This document shows, piece by piece, positions 16,720 to 24,698 of a stretch of 64,000 nucleotides of DNA; positions within the stretch are counted from its first letter, which is position 1, and every line of letters starts with the position of its first letter. This DNA is from Alteromonas sp. ASW11-130 (GTDB lineage: Bacteria > Pseudomonadota > Gammaproteobacteria > Enterobacterales > Alteromonadaceae): positions 20,644-84,643 of the forward strand of contig NZ_JAPFRE010000014.1 of assembly GCF_026183735.1 (NCBI RefSeq). Reading direction: 5' to 3'. The position numbers and the translations under genes were made by a program. The notes under the pieces are model-generated. The model was not told the DNA's origin, searched no databases, and saw only the letters and a program-made list of their open reading frames with translations.

Positions 16720-19162
16720 CCAATAACTCCCTCACGTCTTCCATCATCGCTTCAGCTTCCGCATATAAGTCTGCTTGTTCTAGAAGCGCATGTGTGCCCG
16801 CCCCTTTGATCTGCTCGCTACGCACATCCAGCACAATCGGAATCGCCATAGGAGACACTTTTGGTAGGTTAATCAACTTGGTTTTTCCCACGTAGCGAAT
16901 TAACATATCAGCCAGTCGCCGTAGATCAAGAAGCTCTCTTTCTGCATCCGCGCGGGCGACACTTAATAATATATGATCCGGGTCATATTCTCGCAGTGTG
17001 TCATAAATAAGATCGGTGGAGAAGGTTACCTGCTTCATAGTTTTCTGACTGCTATGGTATCGTTGTTCAGTCAGGCCACTCACCACAGCCACCTGTCTAA
17101 ACGATCGCTTAAGCATAGGCGCTTGTAACATCCAGTCTTCCAATTCATCCCCAAGGATATCAGGTTGAAATAATGCAGACAGTTGCTCAGCGGAGATCTG
17201 TTTTATCGCGCTGATAGAAAGACCATAGTCTGTGACACTGAAGCTGAGTGGTTTAAGTCGCAGTCTTTCCATGCGGCGAGTAAGTAACATGCCTAAAGTT
17301 TGATTAGCTTTACGCCCTTCAAACGTATAAAAAAGCGTATAAAAGGTTTTGCGAAAAGGGAATTGTTCCACTAGCACTGTTTCAGGGGTGGGGATCTGTG
17401 AAAAGCCCGCTTGTAAATGTAACCATTCAGTAACTTGAACAGGTAATTTCTTCCACTCTTTTTTGTTATGTAGCAGCCGCTTTACATTATCCGCTAAAAA
17501 CGTCGACATCGGCATTTGACCGCCGACATAGCTGGGAATTTTGGGATCTTTACCTTTCGCGGGACGGGCGTGTAACTGCATATCCCTTATAGCTTCGTAT
17601 TGCAGAACTTCTCCTGCGAAGATAAAAGTATCGCCGGGTGTAAGCTGCTGGGCGAAATACTCTTCGACCTCTCCAATGATGGTTCCTTGATTTCCTCTAC
17701 GCAATCGTTTTACCTTTAATCTCCCCGCTTCAACGATAGTACCAATATTTTGTCTATGTCGCTGCATTACACGTTTGTTAGCGGGTACAAGCTTTCCTTC
17801 GTCATTCGGCACTAATCGCTGATAGCGTTCGTACGCACGCAGTGCGCTTCCACCATCCCTAGTAAAACTCAGTAATTTTTGGAATTCTTCCCAACTTACC
17901 GCTTGATAGGGAGCAGCATTTGTAATCTGTTGATATATTTCTTTTGGGTCGATAGGCTCATGACAGGCACAATTAAGAATAAATTGCGGAAGGATATCCA
18001 TCGCCCCAGGTTGCGGTGCGTCGCCATCCAGTTGTCCAGCATCGATGGCGTCAATAGCCGCCTGACATTCCAGTACTTCAAATCTATTGGCTGGCACTAA
18101 AAGTGCGATACTGGGTTCGTTTAAGCGGTGATTCGCTCGACCTATACGTTGCATCAATCGACTTACGCCTTTCGGCGCGCCCACTTGGATGACCAAATCG
18201 ACATCGCCCCAATCTATGCCAAGTTCCAACGCCGAGGTGGATACAATGGCACGCAACTGACCAGCCGCCATCAAGGCCTCAGTTTTTCGTCGTTGTTCCT
18301 TACTTAACGAACCATGGTAAAGCGCTATAGGTAAACCAAGTTTGTTTTCCTCCCACAGCATTTGGAAAATTAGCTCTGCCTGGGCACGCGTATTGACAAA
18401 CACCAAACACGTTTTCGACTGTTCAATGGCTGAGTAAATGTCACCCATAGCATATTTCGCCATATAACCACCAAATGGCATGCGGTTAGAAGACGTTAAA
18501 ATACTGACTTTTGGTTTGACTGGTGAAGGAACGTTGATGATCTCTGCAGGTTCGCCGCTTCTACCCAACCAACTCGCAATAGTATGAGGTTCGGCGATGG
18601 TAGCAGAAAGACCGATGCGTTTAACATTTGGCGCAAGGACCGACAATCGGCTAAGGGCTAGCGCAGTAAAATCTCCCCGTTTATTGGCGACGACACTGTG
18701 TACTTCATCAATAATTATTCGTTCCACTCTGGCGAACAACGTGCTGGCGTCCGCATAAGACAACATCAACATAAAAGACTCAGGTGTTGTAAGAAGAATA
18801 TTAGGCGGATTTTTCCGTTGTCGCTGCCGTTTATGTGACGGTGTATCACCCGTGCGGGTCTCTGCCGAAATTTGCAGCTCCATCTGTTCGATAGGTTCAA
18901 GCAAATTACGATGAATATCCTGGGTTAACGCCTTTAGTGGTGAAATATACAGGGTATGCAAGCCTTTTCGAGGCTGACTGTCCAATTCAAGTAAGCTAGG
19001 TAAAAATCCAGATAAGGTTTTCCCTGCGCCAGTGGGTGCTACTAATAAAGTACTTTGTTTTTTCCAACTAGATTGCAACATTTCCAGCTGATAATCGCGC
19101 AGCTTCCACCCTTTTCGAGCAAACCAATCTGCAAATTTTTTCGGTAAAATAGGCTTTCTCAA
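16703..19162 (-). CDS. Ligase-associated DEXH-box DNA helicase (Lhr-Core type)
   Basis: 819 residues. The helicase core shows Walker A APTGAGKT (42-49), IIDEVHSV (DEVH box), SAT in GLSATIAEP, SALELGIDWGDVDLV and QRIGRANHRL. A winged-helix and Lhr-core C-terminal region follows, ending near residue 800. Related enzymes are ATP-driven 3'-5' DNA translocases that unwind RNA:DNA hybrids. The annotated start is a TTG without a good ribosome site, so the exact N-terminus is uncertain by a few codons. It is divergent from the exonuclease-ligase pair with 110 bp between. Confidence 0.93.
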   Translation of the reverse strand: MRKPILPKKFADWFARKGWKLRDYQLEMLQSSWKKQSTLLVAPTGAGKTLSGFLPSLLELDSQPRKGLHTLYISPLKALTQDIHRNLLEPIEQMELQISAETRTGDTPSHKRQRQRKNPPNILLTTPESFMLMLSYADASTLFARVERIIIDEVHSVVANKRGDFTALALSRLSVLAPNVKRIGLSATIAEPHTIASWLGRSGEPAEIINVPSPVKPKVSILTSSNRMPFGGYMAKYAMGDIYSAIEQSKTCLVFVNTRAQAELIFQMLWEENKLGLPIALYHGSLSKEQRRKTEALMAAGQLRAIVSTSALELGIDWGDVDLVIQVGAPKGVSRLMQRIGRANHRLNEPSIALLVPANRFEVLECQAAIDAIDAGQLDGDAPQPGAMDILPQFILNCACHEPIDPKEIYQQITNAAPYQAVSWEEFQKLLSFTRDGGSALRAYERYQRLVPNDEGKLVPANKRVMQRHRQNIGTIVEAGRLKVKRLRRGNQGTIIGEVEEYFAQQLTPGDTFIFAGEVLQYEAIRDMQLHARPAKGKDPKIPSYVGGQMPMSTFLADNVKRLLHNKKEWKKLPVQVTEWLHLQAGFSQIPTPETVLVEQFPFRKTFYTLFYTFEGRKANQTLGMLLTRRMERLRLKPLSFSVTDYGLSISAIKQISAEQLSALFQPDILGDELEDWMLQAPMLKRSFRQVAVVSGLTEQRYHSSQKTMKQVTFSTDLIYDTLREYDPDHILLSVARADAERELLDLRRLADMLIRYVGKTKLINLPKVSPMAIPIVLDVRSEQIKGAGTHALLEQADLYAEAEAMMEDVRELLGGSIS

Positions 19163-19272
19163 CTTAATAGACTTGGATGCTGTTACGTTCTGATGCCTCC
19201 CTGCGATTAAAATTTAAATCAAATGTTTACGTTATGGCGTATATCAAAACATAGAAATTCAGGAGATGCCTT

Positions 19273-20298
19273 TTGCACCCACAGGAATGGATGTCAGTCG
19301 AGTCACCGGGATTATACTGTAAACCCGCGAATCTCTACATCGACCCCATGCAACCCGTTGCGCAAGCGATTGTTACCCATGGTCATGCGGATCATGCTCG
19401 TTCAGGTCACGGTTCTGTTTATGCCAGCGGCGATACGATCGCTATCATGCAGACCCGTTATGGTGAAGAGATGGCTAAACAAACCTTCGCACTTAACATG
19501 GGGGAAATAAAACAATTTGGAAAGACAAACGACCCCGTTTTAGTCAGTTTGCATCCGGCCGGGCATATTTTAGGTTCGTGTCAGGTAAGGATTGAATATC
19601 AGGGGAAGGTATTGGTGATCTCAGGCGATTACAAACGCAGACGCGATCCCACCTGTCCTCCATTTGAAGTGGTTCCTTGTGACGTGTTTATCACAGAAGC
19701 AACTTTTGCGTTGCCAGTTTTTACACACCCACCTATTGAACAGGAAATTAAGAAACTGATGGCGTCAGTCGCTATATTTCCTGACCGCTGTCATTTGATA
19801 GGAGCTTATGCATTAGGTAAGTGTCAGCGTGTCATCATTGGATTGCGTGAAGCGGGTTACCACAAACCTATTTATCTTCACGGAGCACTGATCAAACTCT
19901 GTAATTTGTATCAGGAGAAGGGCATCGAACTGGGTGAGCTCGTCCCGGTAAGTGACGTGGAAGACAAACAATCATTGGCAGGAGAAATCGTAATTGCTCC
20001 TCCTTCTGCGTTGGCAGACAGATGGTCCCGCACCCTTCCTAAATTACGTACCGTAATGGCATCAGGTTGGATGCAGGTACGCGCCCGAGCCAGACAGCGT
20101 TTAGTAGAACTGCCGCTTATTATTTCCGACCATTGCGATTGGCCAGAACTATTGCAAACGATTGAAGAGGTCAATCCCAAAGAAGTGTGGGTAACTCACG
20201 GCCGTGAAGATGCGTTAGTTTATCAATCCACCAAAATGGGCTATAAAACCAAAGCGTTACGGCTGATTGGTTACGAAGATGAGGATGAAACGGGCTAA
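19273..20298 (+). CDS. Ligase-associated MBL-fold exonuclease (SNM1-like)
   Basis: 341 residues. The metallo-beta-lactamase zinc motif is THGHADHARSGH (H36, H38, D40, H41), followed by HPAGHILGSCQ, SGDYKRRRDPTC and DHCDWPELL of the beta-CASP part. It is expected to be a DNA exonuclease of the ligase-associated repair set. The start is TTG at 19273, supported by AGGAG eight bases upstream; the nearby ATG at 19266 is in another frame. The stop overlaps the ligase start (TAATG). Confidence 0.93.
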   Translation: MHPQEWMSVESPGLYCKPANLYIDPMQPVAQAIVTHGHADHARSGHGSVYASGDTIAIMQTRYGEEMAKQTFALNMGEIKQFGKTNDPVLVSLHPAGHILGSCQVRIEYQGKVLVISGDYKRRRDPTCPPFEVVPCDVFITEATFALPVFTHPPIEQEIKKLMASVAIFPDRCHLIGAYALGKCQRVIIGLREAGYHKPIYLHGALIKLCNLYQEKGIELGELVPVSDVEDKQSLAGEIVIAPPSALADRWSRTLPKLRTVMASGWMQVRARARQRLVELPLIISDHCDWPELLQTIEEVNPKEVWVTHGREDALVYQSTKMGYKTKALRLIGYEDEDETG

Positions 20299-21884
20299 TG
20301 CAGGCTTTTAGCGAACTATTAGAGCAGCTGTATTATACCAGCAGTCACAACGCTAAAGCGGCGTTAATCATAGATTACTTAAAACGCACACCTGATCCTG
20401 ATCGGGGGTGGGCAATCGCTGCTATCGCCGGTTCACTTCGCTTTGAATTTTTCAAACGAAATACGGTAAAACAGCTCATACTGGAACGGGTCGATTCAAC
20501 CTTGTTCGATTTAAGCTACGACTATGTAGGGGAGATGAGTGAAACGGTAGCTCACCTATGGCCGGAACAATCAGCAACTGAAGTACCGCTACCTACATTA
20601 GGCGAATTAGTCGAAAAGTTCAGCCGCGCTACCCGCAAGACTGTACCTGAATTGCTTGCTCACTATTTATCATCAATGAACTCCGCCCAGCGCTGGGCGT
20701 TAATTAAATTAGGTACGAGCGGACTACGCGTAGGCGTGTCTGCGCGAAGTATTAAACAAATTCTTGCCCGCTACGGCAATAAGTCAGTAGAGGACATTGA
20801 ACGGTTATGGCATGGCGTGGAACCGCCCTATACTGATCTGCTGGGGTGGCTTGAAGGCAAGGCTGACATGCCCGATATCAGCGATCAAATTACCTTTTCG
20901 CCAGTGATGCTTTCCCATCCATTGACCTTGAATGAGGTATTGCCTTGGGACAACAGCAAATGGCAAGTTGAACATAAATATGATGGCATCCGGGTACAGT
21001 TGGTAGTGAAACGCGATGAAAAAGCTTTGTTTAGTCGTAATGCCGACGACATCAGTCACTCTTTTCCCGATCTTCTAGAAGAGGTTTCAGCAGATGCAGT
21101 GATAGATGGGGAATTATTAGTGATGCACGGCAGTGACGTCGCCCCTTTTAATGACCTGCAACAAAGATTGAACAAAAAGAAACCGAACAAAATATTGATG
21201 CAAACTCATCCAGCTGGACTGATTGCCTACGATATTTTATCGTTAAACGGACAGTCACTCGTCGACAAGCCTCTGTCTGAACGACGCCAATACTTAATCG
21301 ACTGGGTAGACAAGCAGCATTCTGCTCGCATTCAAATTTCTGAAACGCTGGAGACACCTTCTGAAGCGGCGCTTAAATCACTGCACGAGTTGGCCTCAGA
21401 AAACCTCGCGGTAGAGGGATTAATGCTAAAACGAATTGATAGTGCCTACGTACCTGGCCGTCCTAAAGGTCAGTGGTATAAATGGAAACGCGATCCTAAG
21501 ATAGTTGATGCAGTGATGATGTATGCACAGCGCGGACATGGCAAACGCTCGAGTTACTATTCCGATTTCACCTTCGGCGCATGGCAGGGTGACCAACTAC
21601 TGCCGATAGGTAAGGCTTATTCGGGATTTACTGATGAGGAATTGAAAAAGCTGGATAACTGGGTAAGACGCAATAGCATCGGCCGCTTCGGTCCGGTACG
21701 CGAAGTAAAAAAAGAATTAGTGGTAGAGGTTGCATTCGATGCCGTGCATCCGTCGACTCGCCATAAGTCCGGTGTCGCTATGCGTTTTCCACGTATAAAC
21801 CGTATCCGTTGGGACAAACCAGCGAGGGAGGCAGATACTTTGGAAACGGTAGTGGATCTTATTGAACCAAAGGAAAAGGAATGA
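20298..21884 (+). CDS. ATP-dependent DNA ligase of the ligase-associated repair cluster
   Basis: 528 residues: an N-terminal DNA-binding domain (about 1-200), the adenylation domain with the nucleotidyl-lysine K227 in EHKYDGIRVQ, the later motifs DGELLVMHG, EGLMLKR and WYKWKRDP, and an OB-fold domain. It is translated from an ATG that shares one base with the exonuclease stop. It would seal nicks made by the other three enzymes. The housekeeping NAD-dependent ligase is not in the window, so this is an additional, repair-type ligase. Confidence 0.94.
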   Translation: MQAFSELLEQLYYTSSHNAKAALIIDYLKRTPDPDRGWAIAAIAGSLRFEFFKRNTVKQLILERVDSTLFDLSYDYVGEMSETVAHLWPEQSATEVPLPTLGELVEKFSRATRKTVPELLAHYLSSMNSAQRWALIKLGTSGLRVGVSARSIKQILARYGNKSVEDIERLWHGVEPPYTDLLGWLEGKADMPDISDQITFSPVMLSHPLTLNEVLPWDNSKWQVEHKYDGIRVQLVVKRDEKALFSRNADDISHSFPDLLEEVSADAVIDGELLVMHGSDVAPFNDLQQRLNKKKPNKILMQTHPAGLIAYDILSLNGQSLVDKPLSERRQYLIDWVDKQHSARIQISETLETPSEAALKSLHELASENLAVEGLMLKRIDSAYVPGRPKGQWYKWKRDPKIVDAVMMYAQRGHGKRSSYYSDFTFGAWQGDQLLPIGKAYSGFTDEELKKLDNWVRRNSIGRFGPVREVKKELVVEVAFDAVHPSTRHKSGVAMRFPRINRIRWDKPAREADTLETVVDLIEPKEKE

Positions 21885-21925
21885 ATAGTCTTATAATCAT
21901 ACTTTCCACAAGTCAGTCACACTGT

Positions 21926-22144
21926 TTAGCTGAAAGTTTTGATATATAAGGCTTCCACTTTATCCCTCGCCCATTGTGTTTTGCGCAGGAATTTCAGCGA
22001 CGACTTAATTGAAGGATCGTTCACAAAGCAATTCACTCGGATACGTTCATGTAGTCCGTCCCAACCATATTGGTCAACCAGTTGAGTCAATATTTTTTCC
22101 AGCGTAAGACCGTGCAGTGGATTGTTTGGTTGTTCGTTAGGCAT
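21926..22144 (-). CDS. VF530 family small protein (DUF2132)
   Basis: 72 residues with [44 protein letters not shown] and WAR, which is the VF530 family pattern. A structure from Vibrio fischeri is described as a small helical fold with suspected DNA-binding ability; a function is not established. It is convergent with the repair ligase (41-bp gap). Confidence 0.88.
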   Translation of the reverse strand: MPNEQPNNPLHGLTLEKILTQLVDQYGWDGLHERIRVNCFVNDPSIKSSLKFLRKTQWARDKVEALYIKTFS

Positions 22145-22363
22145 GTTAAACTCTATTAGGTATCAATTAGTCACTAATGATGTGTGATGGTGTACCGATG
22201 TTCGGTCCGTTACGCGTATTACATCAGTTACATTCTACTATTACAAACGTGATTTTAAATTAGTGAAAAACTGTTACCGCTGTTCAGGCGATAAGTTGCC
22301 GATTGCACAGAAGCCGCATGGGAGACTGCCGTATCTTTAAGCCCCAACAAGGAGTCTATGAGT

Positions 22364-22462
22364 ATGCTTAAGTGTGTTTCCCGACGAGCGAAGTTAACGC
22401 CATTGAAATTGCTGGCGTGCGAGATCGCACCTTTAATTGCTGTTGGACTTATAATAGTGTAG
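22364..22462 (+). CDS. Candidate small membrane peptide (32 aa)
   Basis: Short frame starting MLKCVSRRAKLTPLKLLA and ending in a hydrophobic run, APLIAVGLIIV, preceded by positive residues, so it could span the inner membrane. AAGGAG lies nine bases before ATG 22364 (an ATG at 22358 is also in frame). Ribosome site and topology are the only support, and the surrounding DNA contains decayed sequence. It may be chance. Confidence 0.25.
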   Translation: MLKCVSRRAKLTPLKLLACEIAPLIAVGLIIV

Positions 22463-22579
22463 CGGGTGAACCATCATCAGGCGATTTCAGATAGGCTGCC
22501 GCAGCCGCCATCCTCTTTTGGCCTGCTTGCACAACGAGCCTAATCCTGCAAAAAAACCACGAAACACAGCCGTATGATT

Positions 22580-22878
22580 TTAGGGCCGAATTTCATTATC
22601 GAATTGTGCCGGTGTGAAATGGCGCCACTCTTGAGTAGGCTGTCCATCTGGTTGCTTGCCTTTCCTCTCAAACGAATTTTAAGCCAGGCTTTACCCGGCG
22701 CCATTTGATGCGCTAACGGATTACACCAGATTGAATTATGATTATCTATTTTATGTGAACGAATTACACGGCATCGCAATCCAGTTGAAATTTCAACATC
22801 AGGCTAATCCGTGTCCAAGATTTGGTCGTTCCAAAGAAAACCTATTCCGCAGACCAGTTCACTCTCATCACCTATCCC
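22580..22878 (-). pseudogene. Degraded reading frame of unknown family
   Basis: Reading on minus from 22878, a protein-like frame (SELVCGIGFLWNDQ) meets an in-frame TAG at 22806-22804 and continues as RCRVIRSHKIDNHNSIWCNP and MAPGKAWLKIRLRG. Near 22660-22670 the coding sense moves to another frame (GKQPDGQPTQEWRHFTPAQF), ending at TAA 22582-22580. One stop and one frameshift are therefore needed to read it, and the 5' end is missing. I do not recognise the family. It could be debris of an accessory gene. Confidence 0.35.
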
Positions 22879-22914
22879 CTAAAATACAAAGCTTTATGAT
22901 TGCGAAGTTATTTT

Positions 22915-23766
22915 ATGAAACACATTTATTGGATTAGCTCCCTGATACTACTTTTTTCTCAGTGTATCAGTGCTGGTGAAACAACGAGATTTGATACGGG
23001 CCCCATACAGTTGGCGAAAGCTTATTCTACTGAAATCAAAGTGAGCGACTACCTGATTAGCGAAAAATTAGACGGTATACGCGCTCGCTGGACAGGAAAA
23101 ATGCTGCTCAGCCGAAATGGAAACAAGATTAACACACCAGCTTGGTTTACTAAGGGCTGGCCCAACGTAGCGATGGATGGTGAACTCTGGACAAAGCGGA
23201 GTGATTTTCAACGGATCGCGTCAATTGTGCTCAGCGACATCCCTGATCAGCGTTGGCAGGAGATCAGAATGATGTTGTTTGATCTGCCAAATGAAAACAC
23301 GCCTTTTTACCTTCGCGTTGCAAAAATGAAAAAGCTTATTGAACAAACAAAAAACCCCACCTTAGTAATGGTTCCACAAACCACAATGCGTTCCACTCAA
23401 CAATTAGAAGCAAAACTAAAAGCCGTCACCAATGCTGGTGCGGAGGGGCTGATGCTTCATCACAGGCACGCATTGTATCAGAATGGCCGCACCAATAAGT
23501 TACTAAAAGCTAAACGTTATGAAGATGACGAAGCAAAAGTTATTGCTCACTTGGAGGGAAAAGGAAAATTTGTTGGCATGATGGGTTCATTATTGGTCGA
23601 AACCCGGGAGGGAATTCAATTTAAAATAGGCAGTGGTTTTACACAATCAGAACGGGGGGCACCTCCGCCTATAGGTAGCTGGATTACCTTTAAACACTAC
23701 GGTGTTACAAAGCGTGGTATTCCTCGCTTCGCGAGTTTTATGTATGTCCGCCCCCACAAGGAATGA
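22915..23766 (+). CDS. ligE: Secreted ATP-dependent DNA ligase (LigE type)
   Basis: 283 residues from ATG 22915. A signal peptide (hydrophobic 5-19, ending ISA) precedes a minimal nucleotidyltransferase-OB ligase: the adenylated lysine K51 in SEKLDGIRARW, MDGELW, AEGLMLHH and LLKAKRYEDDEAKV. Proteins of this type (Lig E) are known from Gram-negative bacteria as minimal ligases exported to the periplasm, with proposed roles in DNA uptake or extracellular DNA. A TTG 15 bases upstream is in frame but would only lengthen the signal. It lies about 1 kb from the repair-cluster ligase. Confidence 0.9.
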   Translation: MKHIYWISSLILLFSQCISAGETTRFDTGPIQLAKAYSTEIKVSDYLISEKLDGIRARWTGKMLLSRNGNKINTPAWFTKGWPNVAMDGELWTKRSDFQRIASIVLSDIPDQRWQEIRMMLFDLPNENTPFYLRVAKMKKLIEQTKNPTLVMVPQTTMRSTQQLEAKLKAVTNAGAEGLMLHHRHALYQNGRTNKLLKAKRYEDDEAKVIAHLEGKGKFVGMMGSLLVETREGIQFKIGSGFTQSERGAPPPIGSWITFKHYGVTKRGIPRFASFMYVRPHKE

Positions 23767-23772
23767 CCTGAT

Positions 23773-24009
23773 ATGAATGGGCCCGATAGAAGTTACCCTC
23801 AGAAAGTCGACCTATTGAGTTATAGCATTAGAGGAGAAAGCCATAAACAGCAGATAGCGGTTATTGCTCGAAAAGGGCCTACAGCCATCTTTACTATGCT
23901 TGGATTCGGTATAGGCGCATTAATTTATTATATTTTCGGCGCAGAAATTAGAGTTGCCCCATCAAAAATCAACCAGGTTTTCTTCATATTAAATGGTAAT
24001 CGTGGTTAA
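23773..24009 (+). CDS. Possible small membrane protein, hypothetical
   Basis: 78 codons starting six bases after the ligE stop, with AAGGA about ten bases before the ATG. One hydrophobic segment (AIFTMLGFGIGALIYYIFG) is visible. No family is recognised. Proximity to ligE suggests cotranscription if it is real. Length and lack of homology knowledge keep confidence low. Confidence 0.35.
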   Translation: MNGPDRSYPQKVDLLSYSIRGESHKQQIAVIARKGPTAIFTMLGFGIGALIYYIFGAEIRVAPSKINQVFFILNGNRG

Positions 24010-24318
24010 AGCGAAACGCCAATTGGGCTTTGAACCTATAAGAATGATGAGCTAAACATTGGGAAAAGAACGATATACAGACCAGCATTGAAGTAAAAAT
24101 TAATTCACCAACCGTGTACACCGGTAATGTGGGTAACGTTATATATATGCGAATACATTTTTTCACAGACCTGCATGTAACTGCGCGAGAAGTGCTTGTA
24201 TACCGACTTAAATAGAGCAGAAATAACCGCTAGTAATCGCCACCTTTTTTCACCTTTGTCTTTTTTCAGAAAATGATTTCCTTTACAATCCGGGCGTCTT
24301 ACAGGAAGACGTACAAAC
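24010..24318. other. Intergenic region before the small lipoprotein gene
   Basis: 309 bases, AT-rich, with T-tracts. Just before the lipoprotein start there is a small inverted repeat, CGTCTT / AAGACG with a five-base loop (about 24294-24310), overlapping the probable ribosome site. A TACAAT at about 24285 could be a -10 element but has no good -35. No coding frame is convincing. Confidence 0.4.
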
Positions 24319-24696
24319 ATGGAATATAAAAAAATGAAAAAAGTTATCTTAGCAACGTTTATCGCATCAGCAATGCTAACTACTGGCTGCGCGACAATCT
24401 TAACAGAAGACACTCAGCAAATTAATGTGACCACCTCTAATGGGGAAAGCGTTGAAACAGTTGTTGATGGGCAGTCTCACACAGTTCCGGGTATCGTGAA
24501 CGTTAAGAAAGAAAATAAAAATAAAGTTCTAGTAGTTCAAGATGAGAGATGTACATCTGAAACTGCTCTAAACAAAGAAGTTGAATCTGCGTTCTTTGTT
24601 AATATTTTATCTGGTGGAGTGTTTGGTTCTACTACCGACTACTCGACAGAAAAAATGTGGAAATACCAAGACAACGTTTCTATTAACTGTAAATAA
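24319..24696 (+). CDS. Small lipoprotein, hypothetical
   Basis: 125 residues. The lipoprotein signal peptide MKKVILATFIASAMLTTGC (from the second ATG at 24334) gives the acylated cysteine in a TTGCATI box. The mature part begins ATILTEDTQQINVTTSNG, a pattern shared by many small envelope lipoproteins of unknown function, and contains a glycine-rich hydrophobic stretch, FFVNILSGGVFG. It is followed after two bases by the DUF4105 GTG start and by a terminator-like hairpin. Confidence 0.75.
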   Translation: MEYKKMKKVILATFIASAMLTTGCATILTEDTQQINVTTSNGESVETVVDGQSHTVPGIVNVKKENKNKVLVVQDERCTSETALNKEVESAFFVNILSGGVFGSTTDYSTEKMWKYQDNVSINCK

Positions 24697-24698
24697 GC

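Larger units (their letters stand above)
22145..22914. other. Gene-poor stretch with sORF and gene debris
   Basis: About 770 bases between VF530 and ligE without a full-length gene. It holds the candidate short ORF at 22364-22462 and the degraded minus-strand reading frame at 22580-22878. A second minus-strand fragment (about 22465-22540) encodes QKRMAAAAAYLKSPDDGSP and may belong to another lost gene. I found no terminal inverted repeats or transposase motif that would mark an insertion sequence. Confidence 0.5.
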
